Shown: piece by piece, positions 53,997 through 62,095 of the stretch
How positions within the stretch are numbered: position 1 is the first letter of the stretch
Layout of the letters: every line of letters starts with the position of its first letter
Source of the DNA: Galbibacter pacificus
GTDB lineage: Bacteria; Bacteroidota; Bacteroidia; Flavobacteriales; Flavobacteriaceae
Length of the DNA: 64,000 bases
Assembly (NCBI RefSeq): GCF_029603165.1
Contig: NZ_JAQSVC010000003.1
Location: forward strand, 310,001-374,000
Direction of reading: 5' to 3'
Translations under genes and position numbers: made by a program
Notes under the pieces: model-generated
Databases searched by the model: none
The model's input: only the letters and a program-made list of their open reading frames with translations
Told to the model about the DNA's origin: nothing

Positions 53997-54650
53997 ATGA
54001 CGCTTTCTGAAGAAGATTACATAAAGGCCATTTACCATCTTTCGAAGGATGACCAAAAAGGAGTTTCTACCAATGCAATTGCTATGCAGATGGACACCAA
54101 AGCGTCGTCTGTAACCGACATGATTAAGAAACTAGCCGAAAAAGACGTGGTTCATTATAAAAAATACCAAGGCGCCCGGTTGACCGACAAGGGAAAAACA
54201 TATGCCGCCAAAATTATACGAAAACACCGTTTATGGGAATTTTTTTTAGTGGAAAAACTTAATTTTTCATGGGATGAAGTTCACGACATTGCCGAAGAAC
54301 TAGAGCACATAAAAAGCGAAAAACTTGTTGAAAAACTAGATGCCTTTCTGGATTACCCGAGAATTGACCCGCATGGCGACCCGATTCCTGACAAAGACGG
54401 AAATATTACAAAAGTTGAAAAAGTATTGCTTTCTTCCGCAAAAAAAGGAGACAAGGGCATTGTGGTGGGTGTAAAAGATTCCTCGTCTGACTTTTTAAGG
54501 TATTTAGACAAACTCAATATTGCCTTAGGCGAAAAAATTATTATCCTCAACAAAGAGCCTTTCGATAATTCTGTTTTAATCCAACTCAATCATAAGGAAA
54601 TAAACATCTCGTCTATGACTGCCAACAATATTTTTCTAAAAATCAGCTAA
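53997..54650 (+). CDS. DtxR/MntR family metal-dependent transcriptional regulator
   Basis: This 217-residue repressor has an N-terminal winged helix (STNAIAMQMDTKASSVTDMI, about 25-44), a metal-binding dimerisation domain (about 75-140, with HRLWEFFLVEKL, VHDIAEELEHI and DYPRIDPHGDPIP) and a C-terminal FeoA-like SH3 domain (about 150-217). It starts a plus-strand unit with the NRAMP and ZIP transporters, separated by only 2 bases from the NRAMP gene. Control of these and of the divergent receptor through the two palindromes is likely. Manganese or iron as corepressor is inferred. Confidence 0.93.
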   Translation: MTLSEEDYIKAIYHLSKDDQKGVSTNAIAMQMDTKASSVTDMIKKLAEKDVVHYKKYQGARLTDKGKTYAAKIIRKHRLWEFFLVEKLNFSWDEVHDIAEELEHIKSEKLVEKLDAFLDYPRIDPHGDPIPDKDGNITKVEKVLLSSAKKGDKGIVVGVKDSSSDFLRYLDKLNIALGEKIIILNKEPFDNSVLIQLNHKEINISSMTANNIFLKIS

Positions 54651-54652
54651 TC

Positions 54653-56536
54653 ATGCCTAAACCCGGCCATCATTCATTGGAAGAAGTTCATGAAAGTATA
54701 AACACTACTACCAAAAAATCCTTTTGGAAGCGGATTCTCTCTTTCTTTGGCCCTGCCTATTTAATTAGCGTGGGATACATGGACCCTGGAAATTGGGCCA
54801 CCGATATTGCAGGCGGGAGCCAATTTGGCTATAGCTTACTCTGGGTCCTGTTAATGTCCAATATCATGGCCTTATTGCTTCAAAGTTTAAGTGCACGACT
54901 GGGCATAGTAAGGGGCAAGGACCTTGCACAAGCTTCTAAGGAAACCTATTCGCGACCTGTTAATTTTATATTGTACCTATTGGCCGAAGTAGCCATTGCC
55001 GCAACAGACCTTGCCGAAGTTTTAGGCATGGCCATTGGTTTACAGCTCCTATTGGACATTCCGTTAATTTGGGGCGTTTGCTTTACGGTTTTGGATACTT
55101 TTCTATTGCTTTTTCTTATAAATAAGGGGATACGGAAAATGGAGGCTTTTATTATTGCCCTCATTAGCATTATTGGACTTTCTTTTTTATTTGAAATGTT
55201 TTTTGCCAAGCCGGACATGCATGAAGTAGCCAGTGGCCTCATCCCTTCTATCCCCAATAGTGATGCTCTTTATATTGCAATTGGCATCATAGGGGCTACC
55301 GTAATGCCGCACAACCTTTATTTGCATTCGTCTTTGGTGCAAACAAGAAAATTCAACAAAAATTTCAAGGGCATAAAGCAGGCGCTTAAATATAATTTTG
55401 TCGACTCTGCCATTGCCCTTAACTTGGCTTTTTTTGTAAATGCTGCTATCTTAATTCTGGCCGCTGCCACTTTTTATAAAAATGGTATGTTTGGCATTGC
55501 AGAAATACAGGATGCACACCAATTATTATCGCCCTTATTAGGTTCTAAATGGGCATCCATACTTTTTGCATTGGCACTTATTGCTGCCGGACAAAGCTCT
55601 ACCGTTACCGGAACGCTTGCCGGACAAATTGTAATGGAGGGTTACTTAAACTTAAGAATCGAGCCTTGGGTAAGAAGGGTAATTACACGCATTATTGCAA
55701 TTATCCCTGCTATTCTCACCATTGTAATTCTAGGTGAAGGAGCCACGGGAAAGCTCCTTGTCCTCAGTCAAGTAGTATTAAGCCTTCAACTTGGATTTGC
55801 CATTATTCCATTAATTCATTTTGTAAGCAATAAAAAATTAATGGGCGATTTTTCTATTAAATTCCCATTAAAAATTTGTTCATGGATTATTGCCTTAATT
55901 ATTGTGTCACTTAATATAAAACTTGTTTTTGAAGAAGTTTCCGGCTGGCTAGCATCGGCCGAACACCCTTTTTATATTTGGGCCGTGGTGCTTCCCCTTG
56001 CCATTGCTGCTTTATTATTGTTGGTTTATATAATTTTTAGTCCCAATATTCATAAAAAAACAAGAAAGGAGAAACATGTGCCTCACATAGACGAAGTATT
56101 GTTCAACAAGCTACCCAGTACCTTGTCCTACAACAAAATTGCCATCGCTATTGACTTTTCACAGGCGGACAAAGTTGGTATTGACACTGCCTTAAAAATT
56201 GGTCAAAAAAACACAAAATATACGCTTATCCACGTGGTTGAGACTGCCGGGGCATTGATTTATGGGCAACAGATTAACGACCATGAAGCCTCTAGCGATA
56301 AAAAGTATTTGGAATCGTACCAAAAAATACTAACCGACATGGGCTATAACGTAACTATTAAATTAGGTTTTGGAAGGCCCAAAAAAGTAATTCCGAAGTT
56401 TGTAAACGAAGAAACATACGACCTCTTGATTATGGGAGCCCATGGCCATGATTTTTTTAAAGACATCCTCTTCGGTACTACCGTAAATACAGTAAGACAC
56501 CGCGTAAAAACCCCTGTATTAATTGTAAAACAATAA
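54653..56536 (+). CDS. NRAMP metal transporter fused to a universal stress protein domain
   Basis: This 627-residue protein joins two domains. The NRAMP transporter domain (about 1-455, 11 helices) has the metal-site motifs MDPGNWAT (Asp 44, Asn 47) and VMPHNLYLHS (Met 218, His 220). A C-terminal UspA domain (about 490-627) follows a charged linker. The USP part shows MGAHGHDFFKDILFGTT, which fits the ATP-binding form G-2x-G-9x-G(S/T). Such a domain would face the cytoplasm and may sense nucleotide or stress to adjust uptake. Plain MntH is about 410-450 residues, so the extension is clear. It lies between mntR and the ZIP gene. Confidence 0.94.
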   Translation: MPKPGHHSLEEVHESINTTTKKSFWKRILSFFGPAYLISVGYMDPGNWATDIAGGSQFGYSLLWVLLMSNIMALLLQSLSARLGIVRGKDLAQASKETYSRPVNFILYLLAEVAIAATDLAEVLGMAIGLQLLLDIPLIWGVCFTVLDTFLLLFLINKGIRKMEAFIIALISIIGLSFLFEMFFAKPDMHEVASGLIPSIPNSDALYIAIGIIGATVMPHNLYLHSSLVQTRKFNKNFKGIKQALKYNFVDSAIALNLAFFVNAAILILAAATFYKNGMFGIAEIQDAHQLLSPLLGSKWASILFALALIAAGQSSTVTGTLAGQIVMEGYLNLRIEPWVRRVITRIIAIIPAILTIVILGEGATGKLLVLSQVVLSLQLGFAIIPLIHFVSNKKLMGDFSIKFPLKICSWIIALIIVSLNIKLVFEEVSGWLASAEHPFYIWAVVLPLAIAALLLLVYIIFSPNIHKKTRKEKHVPHIDEVLFNKLPSTLSYNKIAIAIDFSQADKVGIDTALKIGQKNTKYTLIHVVETAGALIYGQQINDHEASSDKKYLESYQKILTDMGYNVTIKLGFGRPKKVIPKFVNEETYDLLIMGAHGHDFFKDILFGTTVNTVRHRVKTPVLIVKQ

Positions 56537-56550
56537 TTTAACTAACCATT

Positions 56551-57375
56551 ATGTTTGAAACGATTATAAATTTTTTTGAAGAAATAGATCCTGTTATCGG
56601 TGCGTTGCTGGCCACCACTTTTACATGGCTGATAACGGCTTTGGGGGCATCGTTTGTATTCTTTTTTAAAGAGATGAAACGAAGCGTGCTCGACGGAATG
56701 CTTGGCTTTACCGGAGGCGTCATGGTGGCCGCTAGTTTTTGGAGCTTATTGGCCCCCGCTATAGAAATGAGCACAGGCGATGGATTTGCCAAAGTACTTC
56801 CATCAGCAATCGGTTTTGGCCTTGGCGCTTTATTCCTTTTTGGTTTGGACAAATTTTTACCGCACCTGCATATTAACTTTAAGCCCAGTGAAAGCGAAGG
56901 TGTGCAAACCAACTTGCACCGTACCATTTTACTAGTCCTGGCAATTACCTTGCACAATATTCCTGAAGGATTGGCGGTTGGCGTATTATTTGGCGGAGTA
57001 GCGGCCGGGATTCCCGAAGCTTCCATTGCCGGAGCCGTTGTTTTGGCCATAGGGATAGGAATCCAAAATTTCCCCGAGGGAATTGCCGTTTCCATGCCGT
57101 TGCGCCGACAAGGGTTAAGCCGAAAAAAAAGTTTTTATTACGGGCAACTTTCTGCCATTGTCGAGCCCATTGCCGGAGTTGTAGGTGCCTTGGCGGTAAG
57201 CTTTTTTACACCGGTTTTGCCATATGCACTTGCTTTTGCGGCCGGCGCCATGATTTTTGTAGTGGTCGAAGAAGTTATTCCCGAAACCCAACAAGATAAA
57301 TATACCGATATTGCCACCCTGGGTTTTATGGGCGGATTTATTGTCATGATGACATTGGATGTGGCTTTGGGGTAA
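56551..57375 (+). CDS. ZIP family metal transporter
   Basis: This 274-residue inner-membrane protein of the ZIP/ZupT family has eight hydrophobic segments. The metal-site helices show LHNIPEGLAVGVLFGG (about 134-149, His-Asn-x-x-Glu) and NFPEGIAVSMPL (about 172-183), the second with Asn/Glu but Phe in place of a His. The family transports zinc, iron or manganese into the cytoplasm. It is the last gene of the mntR unit, 14 bases after the NRAMP-USP gene. Confidence 0.93.
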   Translation: MFETIINFFEEIDPVIGALLATTFTWLITALGASFVFFFKEMKRSVLDGMLGFTGGVMVAASFWSLLAPAIEMSTGDGFAKVLPSAIGFGLGALFLFGLDKFLPHLHINFKPSESEGVQTNLHRTILLVLAITLHNIPEGLAVGVLFGGVAAGIPEASIAGAVVLAIGIGIQNFPEGIAVSMPLRRQGLSRKKSFYYGQLSAIVEPIAGVVGALAVSFFTPVLPYALAFAAGAMIFVVVEEVIPETQQDKYTDIATLGFMGGFIVMMTLDVALG

Positions 57376-57388
57376 AAAATTTGTTAGC

Positions 57389-57835
57389 TTAATTCGCCGA
57401 CGAGGTATGGTCGCTTATAATTAACCACTCATTGTCGAACTTATGCCAAACAAGGGTAAAATAACCGTGAAGGTCGCCAATGCTTCTTTTTAAATGGAAA
57501 GAACCTATCATTTGGGCAACGCCTTCTTTTACCTGCTGAAGTTTAATGACTTTAAAGGTTAATTTTCCCATAGCAGTTGTGTCTGGATAACTTTTTAAAT
57601 AACGCGCTTTGGTAGCCTCCCAACCAAAAACAGCACCTGAAGAACCTACAAAAGCCAAGTTTTTGGACTTCCAATAGCCTTCCATAAAAGCAGGGATATC
57701 GCCACGGTTCCATGCACCCTCTTGATTGTAAAAGACTTTTAATATCTCCGATTCATTTATGGCAGAAAGTTTTTCCTGAGCAGAAGAAATCCCCAGGTTT
57801 ACAATTAGAAAAAGCAAGGTTATGCATTTTGTCAT
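57389..57835 (-). CDS. Exported NTF2-like (DUF4440/SnoaL-type) protein
   Basis: This 148-residue protein has a signal peptide (MTKCITLLFLIVNLGISSAQ) and a single NTF2-like fold of about 120 residues. Typical patterns are AWNRGDIPAFMEGYWKS and the final GYFTLVWHKFDNEWLIISDH. Members of this family are small ligand-binding or enzyme-like cones of unknown role in periplasmic form. It is convergent with the ZIP gene, and the gap is only 13 bases. Confidence 0.85.
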   Translation of the reverse strand: MTKCITLLFLIVNLGISSAQEKLSAINESEILKVFYNQEGAWNRGDIPAFMEGYWKSKNLAFVGSSGAVFGWEATKARYLKSYPDTTAMGKLTFKVIKLQQVKEGVAQMIGSFHLKRSIGDLHGYFTLVWHKFDNEWLIISDHTSSAN

Positions 57836-57878
57836 TTTATGTTTTTTATGGTAGCTGCCTTAAAAATAATACTTTTTA

Positions 57879-58016
57879 TTACTTGTTCAATATATCCATA
57901 ATCTCATCTCTTTCCACAGTCTTGTTTCTATTTGCCTGTTGCATTAAAAGGAACAGTCCATGGTCTTCTTTTTCTTCATAAGTAAATTCAGGAAATCTTT
58001 TTTTTTCATAATGCAT
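57879..58016 (-). CDS. Small conserved-type protein, 45 residues
   Basis: This is a short open frame of 45 codons plus stop. The peptide starts MHYEKKRFPEFTYEEKED and ends DEIMDILNK. It is highly charged, with no signal or membrane helix. It lies 27 bases after the DUF6155 gene on the same strand, and its frame stays open through a run of nine A. Together these suggest a real gene at the end of the feo unit. The function is unknown. Confidence 0.6.
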   Translation of the reverse strand: MHYEKKRFPEFTYEEKEDHGLFLLMQQANRNKTVERDEIMDILNK

Positions 58017-58045
58017 TCAAATTTAGGAAAGTTACTTTTATTATA

Positions 58046-58558
58046 TCAATCTACCATATCCAAAGAGCGTTCCATCGTGTACAAAAATGGCCATTCTTGT
58101 ATTTGCGCTTCTTGATATACAGCCAATAAACGCTGCTTGAATTCGTCTATCAATCCATGCACCAAGGTAAATTTAACAGCCTCGTCAAAAGATTTGGCCA
58201 TGCTTTTGTAAAATGCATCTTGTTTTACTGCCTTTTCTTTGTTAAATGTTTGGGCTATTTCTAAATTGAACCACATCACATCGGCTATCATTACGGGGTT
58301 CACCCCCAAATCCATAAAATGTTTAATATACTTTTGTGCTACAGACCGCCTTGCTTTGGGTCTTTTTCTTTTTATAGGGAAGTATTCATTGGCAATTTTT
58401 GCCTTACATTCGTCTATTAATTTATCTTCTTTCGGGTTAAAAACAAAATCGTAGTAAACCTTTACTTCTTTAAACCGATTGTACAATTCTATTATTTGCG
58501 TCTCTAATTCCTTTTTCTTTAATGTTTCCAGGTATTTCTTTAGGTCGCGTTTGGACAT
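58046..58558 (-). CDS. DUF6155 family protein
   Basis: This cytoplasmic protein of about 170 residues resembles the DUF6155 family of Bacteroidota. ATG 58558 (MSKRDLKKYLETLKKKELE) was chosen. The longer frame to 58594 overlaps the upstream Cys-rich gene. The sequence is helical, with YDFVFNPKEDKLIDECKAKI near residue 38, and ends in MERSLDMVD. The function is unknown. It starts one base after the FeoB-associated gene ends, so it is probably part of the iron-uptake transcript. Confidence 0.8.
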   Translation of the reverse strand: MSKRDLKKYLETLKKKELETQIIELYNRFKEVKVYYDFVFNPKEDKLIDECKAKIANEYFPIKRKRPKARRSVAQKYIKHFMDLGVNPVMIADVMWFNLEIAQTFNKEKAVKQDAFYKSMAKSFDEAVKFTLVHGLIDEFKQRLLAVYQEAQIQEWPFLYTMERSLDMVD

Positions 58559-58559
58559 A

Positions 58560-58709
58560 TCAATGACATTTACAATCGTCGTCGCCACAGGCATTTCCGC
58601 CCTTTTTTCCTCCTAAAAAGGACAATGTTTTTGGGAAAACAAATTTTAAAACCAAATAAGCAACTGCCATAAAAACAACCAGATACACCAAGATAGTCTG
58701 CAACTCCAT
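58560..58709 (-). CDS. FeoB-associated Cys-rich membrane protein
   Basis: This 49-residue protein consists of one N-terminal membrane helix (TILVYLVVFMAVAYLVLKF, about 4-23) and a Gly/Lys linker ending in a cysteine cluster, NACGDDDCKCH. This arrangement is typical of the FeoB-associated Cys-rich family (PF12669-type), which may help move iron at FeoB. It begins 7 bases after the feoB stop. It is too short for usual gene finding thresholds but is well supported by position and pattern. Confidence 0.88.
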   Translation of the reverse strand: MELQTILVYLVVFMAVAYLVLKFVFPKTLSFLGGKKGGNACGDDDCKCH

Positions 58710-58716
58710 TCTTTTG

Positions 58717-60816
58717 TTATTTAATTAATTGATATGCTATTAAAGCTGTAATATAAGCAAAACACGTCATAAATACCAATTGTCCCATGGGCCATTTCCA
58801 GCCGTTGGTCTCCCTTTTTACAATAGCTACCGTACTCATGCACTGCATGGCAAAAGCATAAAATAACAACAAAGAAATTCCTGAAGCCAAGTTAAACAAT
58901 GGTCCGCCGGTAATCGGGTTCCGCTCGTCTGCCATTCTGTTTTTAATGGTTTCTTCTTCGTCGCTCCCCACACTATAAATAGTGGCCAGTGTTCCAACAA
59001 AAACTTCTCTTGCGGCAAACGAACTTATAAGCGCAATGCCTATTTTCCAATCGTAACCCAAAGGCCTTATGGCGGGTTCAATGGCATGACCTGCAATACC
59101 AATATATGAATTTTCAAGCTTGTAAGCTGCTATTTTTGTTGAAAGCTCCTCTTCGGTAAGCTTTTGGCTATCGGGTTGCGAAGTTATTACAGCTTCGGCA
59201 TTATCGAATTTTTCTGAAGGTCCATTGGATGCCAAAAACCATAAAATGATAGAAATTGCCAAGATGATTTTTCCTGCCCCAAAAACAAAACTTTTGGTTT
59301 TTTCTACCACCGTTATCAATACGTTTTTTACCAATGGCAATTTATAATTGGGCATTTCTACTACAAAAAAGGTCCTGCTTTTTACTTTTAAAACTTTATT
59401 CAATGCCCAAGCCGAAAATACCGCGGTTAAAAAGCCAAGCAAGTACAAGGCCATAAGTGTAATGCCTTGTAGGTTCATGCCCAGAAAGCGTTTATCTGGA
59501 ATTACCAAAGCAATAATGATAAGATATACCGGGAGACGTGCCGAGCAGGTAACAAAAGGGGTTACCAAAATGGTGATAAGCCGTTCTTTCCAGCTTTCTA
59601 TATTTCGGGTGGCCATAACTGCCGGAATTGCACAGGCCGTTCCGGAGATTAAGGGCACAACACTTTTTCCGCTCAAGCCAAAACGCCTCATTATGCGGTC
59701 CATTAAAAAAACAACCCGGCTCATGTAGCCCGATTCTTCTAAAATGGAAATGAAAAGGAACAAAAAGGCTATTTGTGGTATAAATATAACAATCCCGCCA
59801 AGTCCGGGAATAATCCCTTCTGCTATTAAATCGGTTAGTGCGCCTGCCGGAAGCGTTTCTTTGGCCCATTCGCTAAAAGAAGCAAACAGCCCATCTATAA
59901 AATCCATGGGATAGCTGCTCCAATCGTATATGGCTTGAAAAATGGTAAGTAAAATTAAAAAGAAGACAACATAGCCCCATATTTTGTGGGTTAAAATGCG
60001 GTCTATGGTAGCACGGAAGCCTTTCGCTGCATTAATGTCCACTTCATAGCCTTCTTTTAAAACGCCATTGATGAACTGATAACGCAGCACGGTTTCTTTA
60101 TGCTGCATTTTTTTGAGTTCGGACTGGGATTTTGTGGAGAATGCCGATGTATCCTTAATCAAATTACGGTCTAAATTGGCAAAATTGGCATCCTGGGTTA
60201 TTACCAGCCACAGTTTGTATATATCCTGATTTGGAAAGGCAGCTCTTAATCCGTTAAAATAATCGGTATCTACCAAAGTGGTGTCCACACATGGTGTTGT
60301 TGAAAGGTTTTTATAATTGGCAATAAGTTCTTTTAACTGGTTTATTCCCGTTTTTTTACGCGTGCTTACCAACGCAATCTTAGTATGCAAGCGTTCTTCC
60401 AGTGTATCTATATCAAGGGATATGCCCTTACGTTCCATGCGGTCGGCCATATTGACAACAAGAATGGCCGGGATTTTTAAATCTTTTATTTGTGTAAAGA
60501 GCAGCAAGTTTCTCTTTAGGTTTTCCACATCGGTAATAACCACAGCAACATCTGGAAAATCTTTGTCTTTTTTGTTGAGCAATAATTCAATTACCACATT
60601 TTCGTCCAACGAAGTGGCATTTAAGCTATAGGTCCCGGGCAAATCTATAATATGTGCTTTTACGCCTCGCGGAAGTTTGCAAACGCCTTCTTTTTTTTCT
60701 ACGGTAATGCCGGGATAGTTACCAACTTTTTGGTTGAGCCCGGTCAATTGGTTGAAGATGGATGTTTTTCCGGTATTGGGGTTCCCGATGAGGGCTACAT
60801 TGATCTGCTTACTCAT
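58717..60816 (-). CDS. feoB: Ferrous iron transporter FeoB
   Basis: This 699-residue inner-membrane Fe(II) importer has an N-terminal G-protein domain. Its P-loop is GNPNTGKTS (residues 11-19), followed by DLPGTYSLN (about 58-66) and VNMADRME (about 121-128). A helical GDI-like region follows, and then the membrane part with two Gate motifs (IPQIAFLFLFISILEESGYM and FGAGKIILAISIILW). It overlaps feoA by 4 bases at its start, so the two are translationally coupled. The Cys-rich partner follows directly. Confidence 0.97.
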   Translation of the reverse strand: MSKQINVALIGNPNTGKTSIFNQLTGLNQKVGNYPGITVEKKEGVCKLPRGVKAHIIDLPGTYSLNATSLDENVVIELLLNKKDKDFPDVAVVITDVENLKRNLLLFTQIKDLKIPAILVVNMADRMERKGISLDIDTLEERLHTKIALVSTRKKTGINQLKELIANYKNLSTTPCVDTTLVDTDYFNGLRAAFPNQDIYKLWLVITQDANFANLDRNLIKDTSAFSTKSQSELKKMQHKETVLRYQFINGVLKEGYEVDINAAKGFRATIDRILTHKIWGYVVFFLILLTIFQAIYDWSSYPMDFIDGLFASFSEWAKETLPAGALTDLIAEGIIPGLGGIVIFIPQIAFLFLFISILEESGYMSRVVFLMDRIMRRFGLSGKSVVPLISGTACAIPAVMATRNIESWKERLITILVTPFVTCSARLPVYLIIIALVIPDKRFLGMNLQGITLMALYLLGFLTAVFSAWALNKVLKVKSRTFFVVEMPNYKLPLVKNVLITVVEKTKSFVFGAGKIILAISIILWFLASNGPSEKFDNAEAVITSQPDSQKLTEEELSTKIAAYKLENSYIGIAGHAIEPAIRPLGYDWKIGIALISSFAAREVFVGTLATIYSVGSDEEETIKNRMADERNPITGGPLFNLASGISLLLFYAFAMQCMSTVAIVKRETNGWKWPMGQLVFMTCFAYITALIAYQLIK

Positions 60817-61058
60817 ACGGATTGACTTTCTGGAATTACATCGATTTCTATTTGAAGGGCCGTTTCACGGCGGATTGCCAAAAATGACCCGTTTATGTTT
60901 AAATATAAGGGGTCTTTGAACGGTGCAATTTGCAATAATTCTACCTCATTGCCCGGCAGGCATCCCATTTCTAACAGTTTAATAGGAATAATATCTGTGG
61001 AAAACTCTTTGATAATGGCCCGCTGGCCCCTCTTTAAATTTGCAATCGTCAACTTCAA
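60813..61058 (-). CDS. feoA: Ferrous iron transport protein FeoA
   Basis: This 81-residue SH3-fold cytoplasmic protein assists FeoB. It has the family pattern KRGQRAIIKEF followed by LLEMGCLPGNEVELLQIAPFKDP, here shown in two parts: LLEMGCLPGNEVELL and APFKDPLYLNI. It is the first gene of the unit and overlaps feoB by 4 bases. A minus-strand -7 box, TACTTTTG, lies at 61087-61094. Confidence 0.95.
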   Translation of the reverse strand: MKLTIANLKRGQRAIIKEFSTDIIPIKLLEMGCLPGNEVELLQIAPFKDPLYLNINGSFLAIRRETALQIEIDVIPESQSV

Positions 61059-61086
61059 AACCTTATTTAGATTGATTTTAAGTAAG

Positions 61087-61094
61087 CAAAAGTA
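61087..61094 (-). promoter_or_regulatory. -7 box of the feo operon
   Basis: Read on the minus strand this is TACTTTTG, an exact TAnnTTTG match, 28 bases before the feoA start. A short palindrome, TAAATT-A-AATTTA, lies at 61119-61131. It could bind an iron regulator but is weak in AT-rich DNA. Confidence 0.45.
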
Positions 61095-61263
61095 AGATAA
61101 AATTTAGGTTTGAGGAAATAAATTAAATTTAGTTTGCTGGTTTTAAAAGTTAAATGTTTGCCAAGACGTACAAACAGTAGCTGCCAGCCCTGAATCGAAC
61201 AGATTCCACCGCCCTATTTGCAAAAGCAGGAAAAAGCTGGCGTTTTTCTGATATGCCCTTGTA

Positions 61264-61938
61264 CTACTTGGCATATTCGTTTTTTAAAACCTGAATGTCG
61301 TGTAGCAGTTTATCTATTTCTTCTTGTTTTGTACCATCGTAAAACCCGCGGATCTGCTTTTTTTTATCTACCAGGACAAAATTTTCGGTATGTATCATGT
61401 CGAAAGGTCCGCCATCGCCAACGGTCTTAACCGCTAGGTAGCTTTTTCGGGCAAGCTCGTAAATTTGTTTCTTATCACCTGTAAGCATATTCCACTTACT
61501 GTCTATTACCCCTTTTTCTTTGGCATAGGCCTTAAGGCGCGGCACCGAATCTATTTTTGGCGTTACCGAGTAGGACAAGAGCTTAACATCGGGATCATTT
61601 ATAATTTTATGCTGAATTTTAACCATGTTGTCGGTCATGATCGGGCAAATTGACAGACATGTGGTAAAAAAGAAATCGGCCACGTAAATTTTGTCTTCAT
61701 AATCGGCCTCGGTAATGGTGTCTCCATTTTGATTGATTAACTTGAAGGGAGCTATTTTGTGGTATTTCCTTATGTATTGAATACTGGTATCTACCAGTGA
61801 TGCATTTACCATGGATGGCTCATAAACCGGCAGGCGCTCCTTTGGCTTTAGTGCTTGGTATATTAAACTTACAATGATGGCCGAAAGCACTAGAAGTGTA
61901 ATGAAGAGATATTTGAACTTGCTAAAAAACTGAAGCAT
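61264..61938 (-). CDS. SCO1/SenC family copper-binding protein
   Basis: This 224-residue membrane-anchored thioredoxin-fold protein helps insert copper into cytochrome oxidase (CuA). One N-terminal helix (about 9-28) is followed by the thioredoxin domain. The copper-binding CxxxC is TTCLSICP (Cys 94 and 98), and the third ligand His is in DMIHTENFVLVD (about 183). It faces the periplasm. It is a single gene, about 200 bases downstream of feoA's start side, and no oxidase genes are near. Confidence 0.93.
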   Translation of the reverse strand: MLQFFSKFKYLFITLLVLSAIIVSLIYQALKPKERLPVYEPSMVNASLVDTSIQYIRKYHKIAPFKLINQNGDTITEADYEDKIYVADFFFTTCLSICPIMTDNMVKIQHKIINDPDVKLLSYSVTPKIDSVPRLKAYAKEKGVIDSKWNMLTGDKKQIYELARKSYLAVKTVGDGGPFDMIHTENFVLVDKKKQIRGFYDGTKQEEIDKLLHDIQVLKNEYAK

Positions 61939-62037
61939 TTATGTTTTTTTCTGAGTTGCAAAAGTACAACAATAGCATTTAAAAAAGGCAATTTTATCAT
62001 AAAAGCGTCATAAAAATCAACTGCTTATCTATTTTCA

Positions 62038-62069
62038 TTGTGCCAAATAGATTGAAAACATTACTTTTG
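62038..62069 (+). promoter_or_regulatory. Promoter of rseP
   Basis: TTG (62038-62040), 21 bases, then TACTTTTG (62062-62069) match the Bacteroidota promoter. The possible GTG start at 62069 overlaps the -7 box, which excludes it and supports ATG 62096. Confidence 0.65.
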
Positions 62070-62095
62070 TGCGATTTCAAATTGAAACCATTTTT

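Noticed and set aside
61190-61215. tRNA-like TTCGATTC segment upstream of the SCO gene, minus strand
   Set aside because: Only a 3-bp stem flanks the loop, and no acceptor, D or anticodon arms can be built.
62069-62095. GTG start for rseP at 62069
   Set aside because: The codon overlaps the -7 promoter box, and the extra residues are not part of the family.
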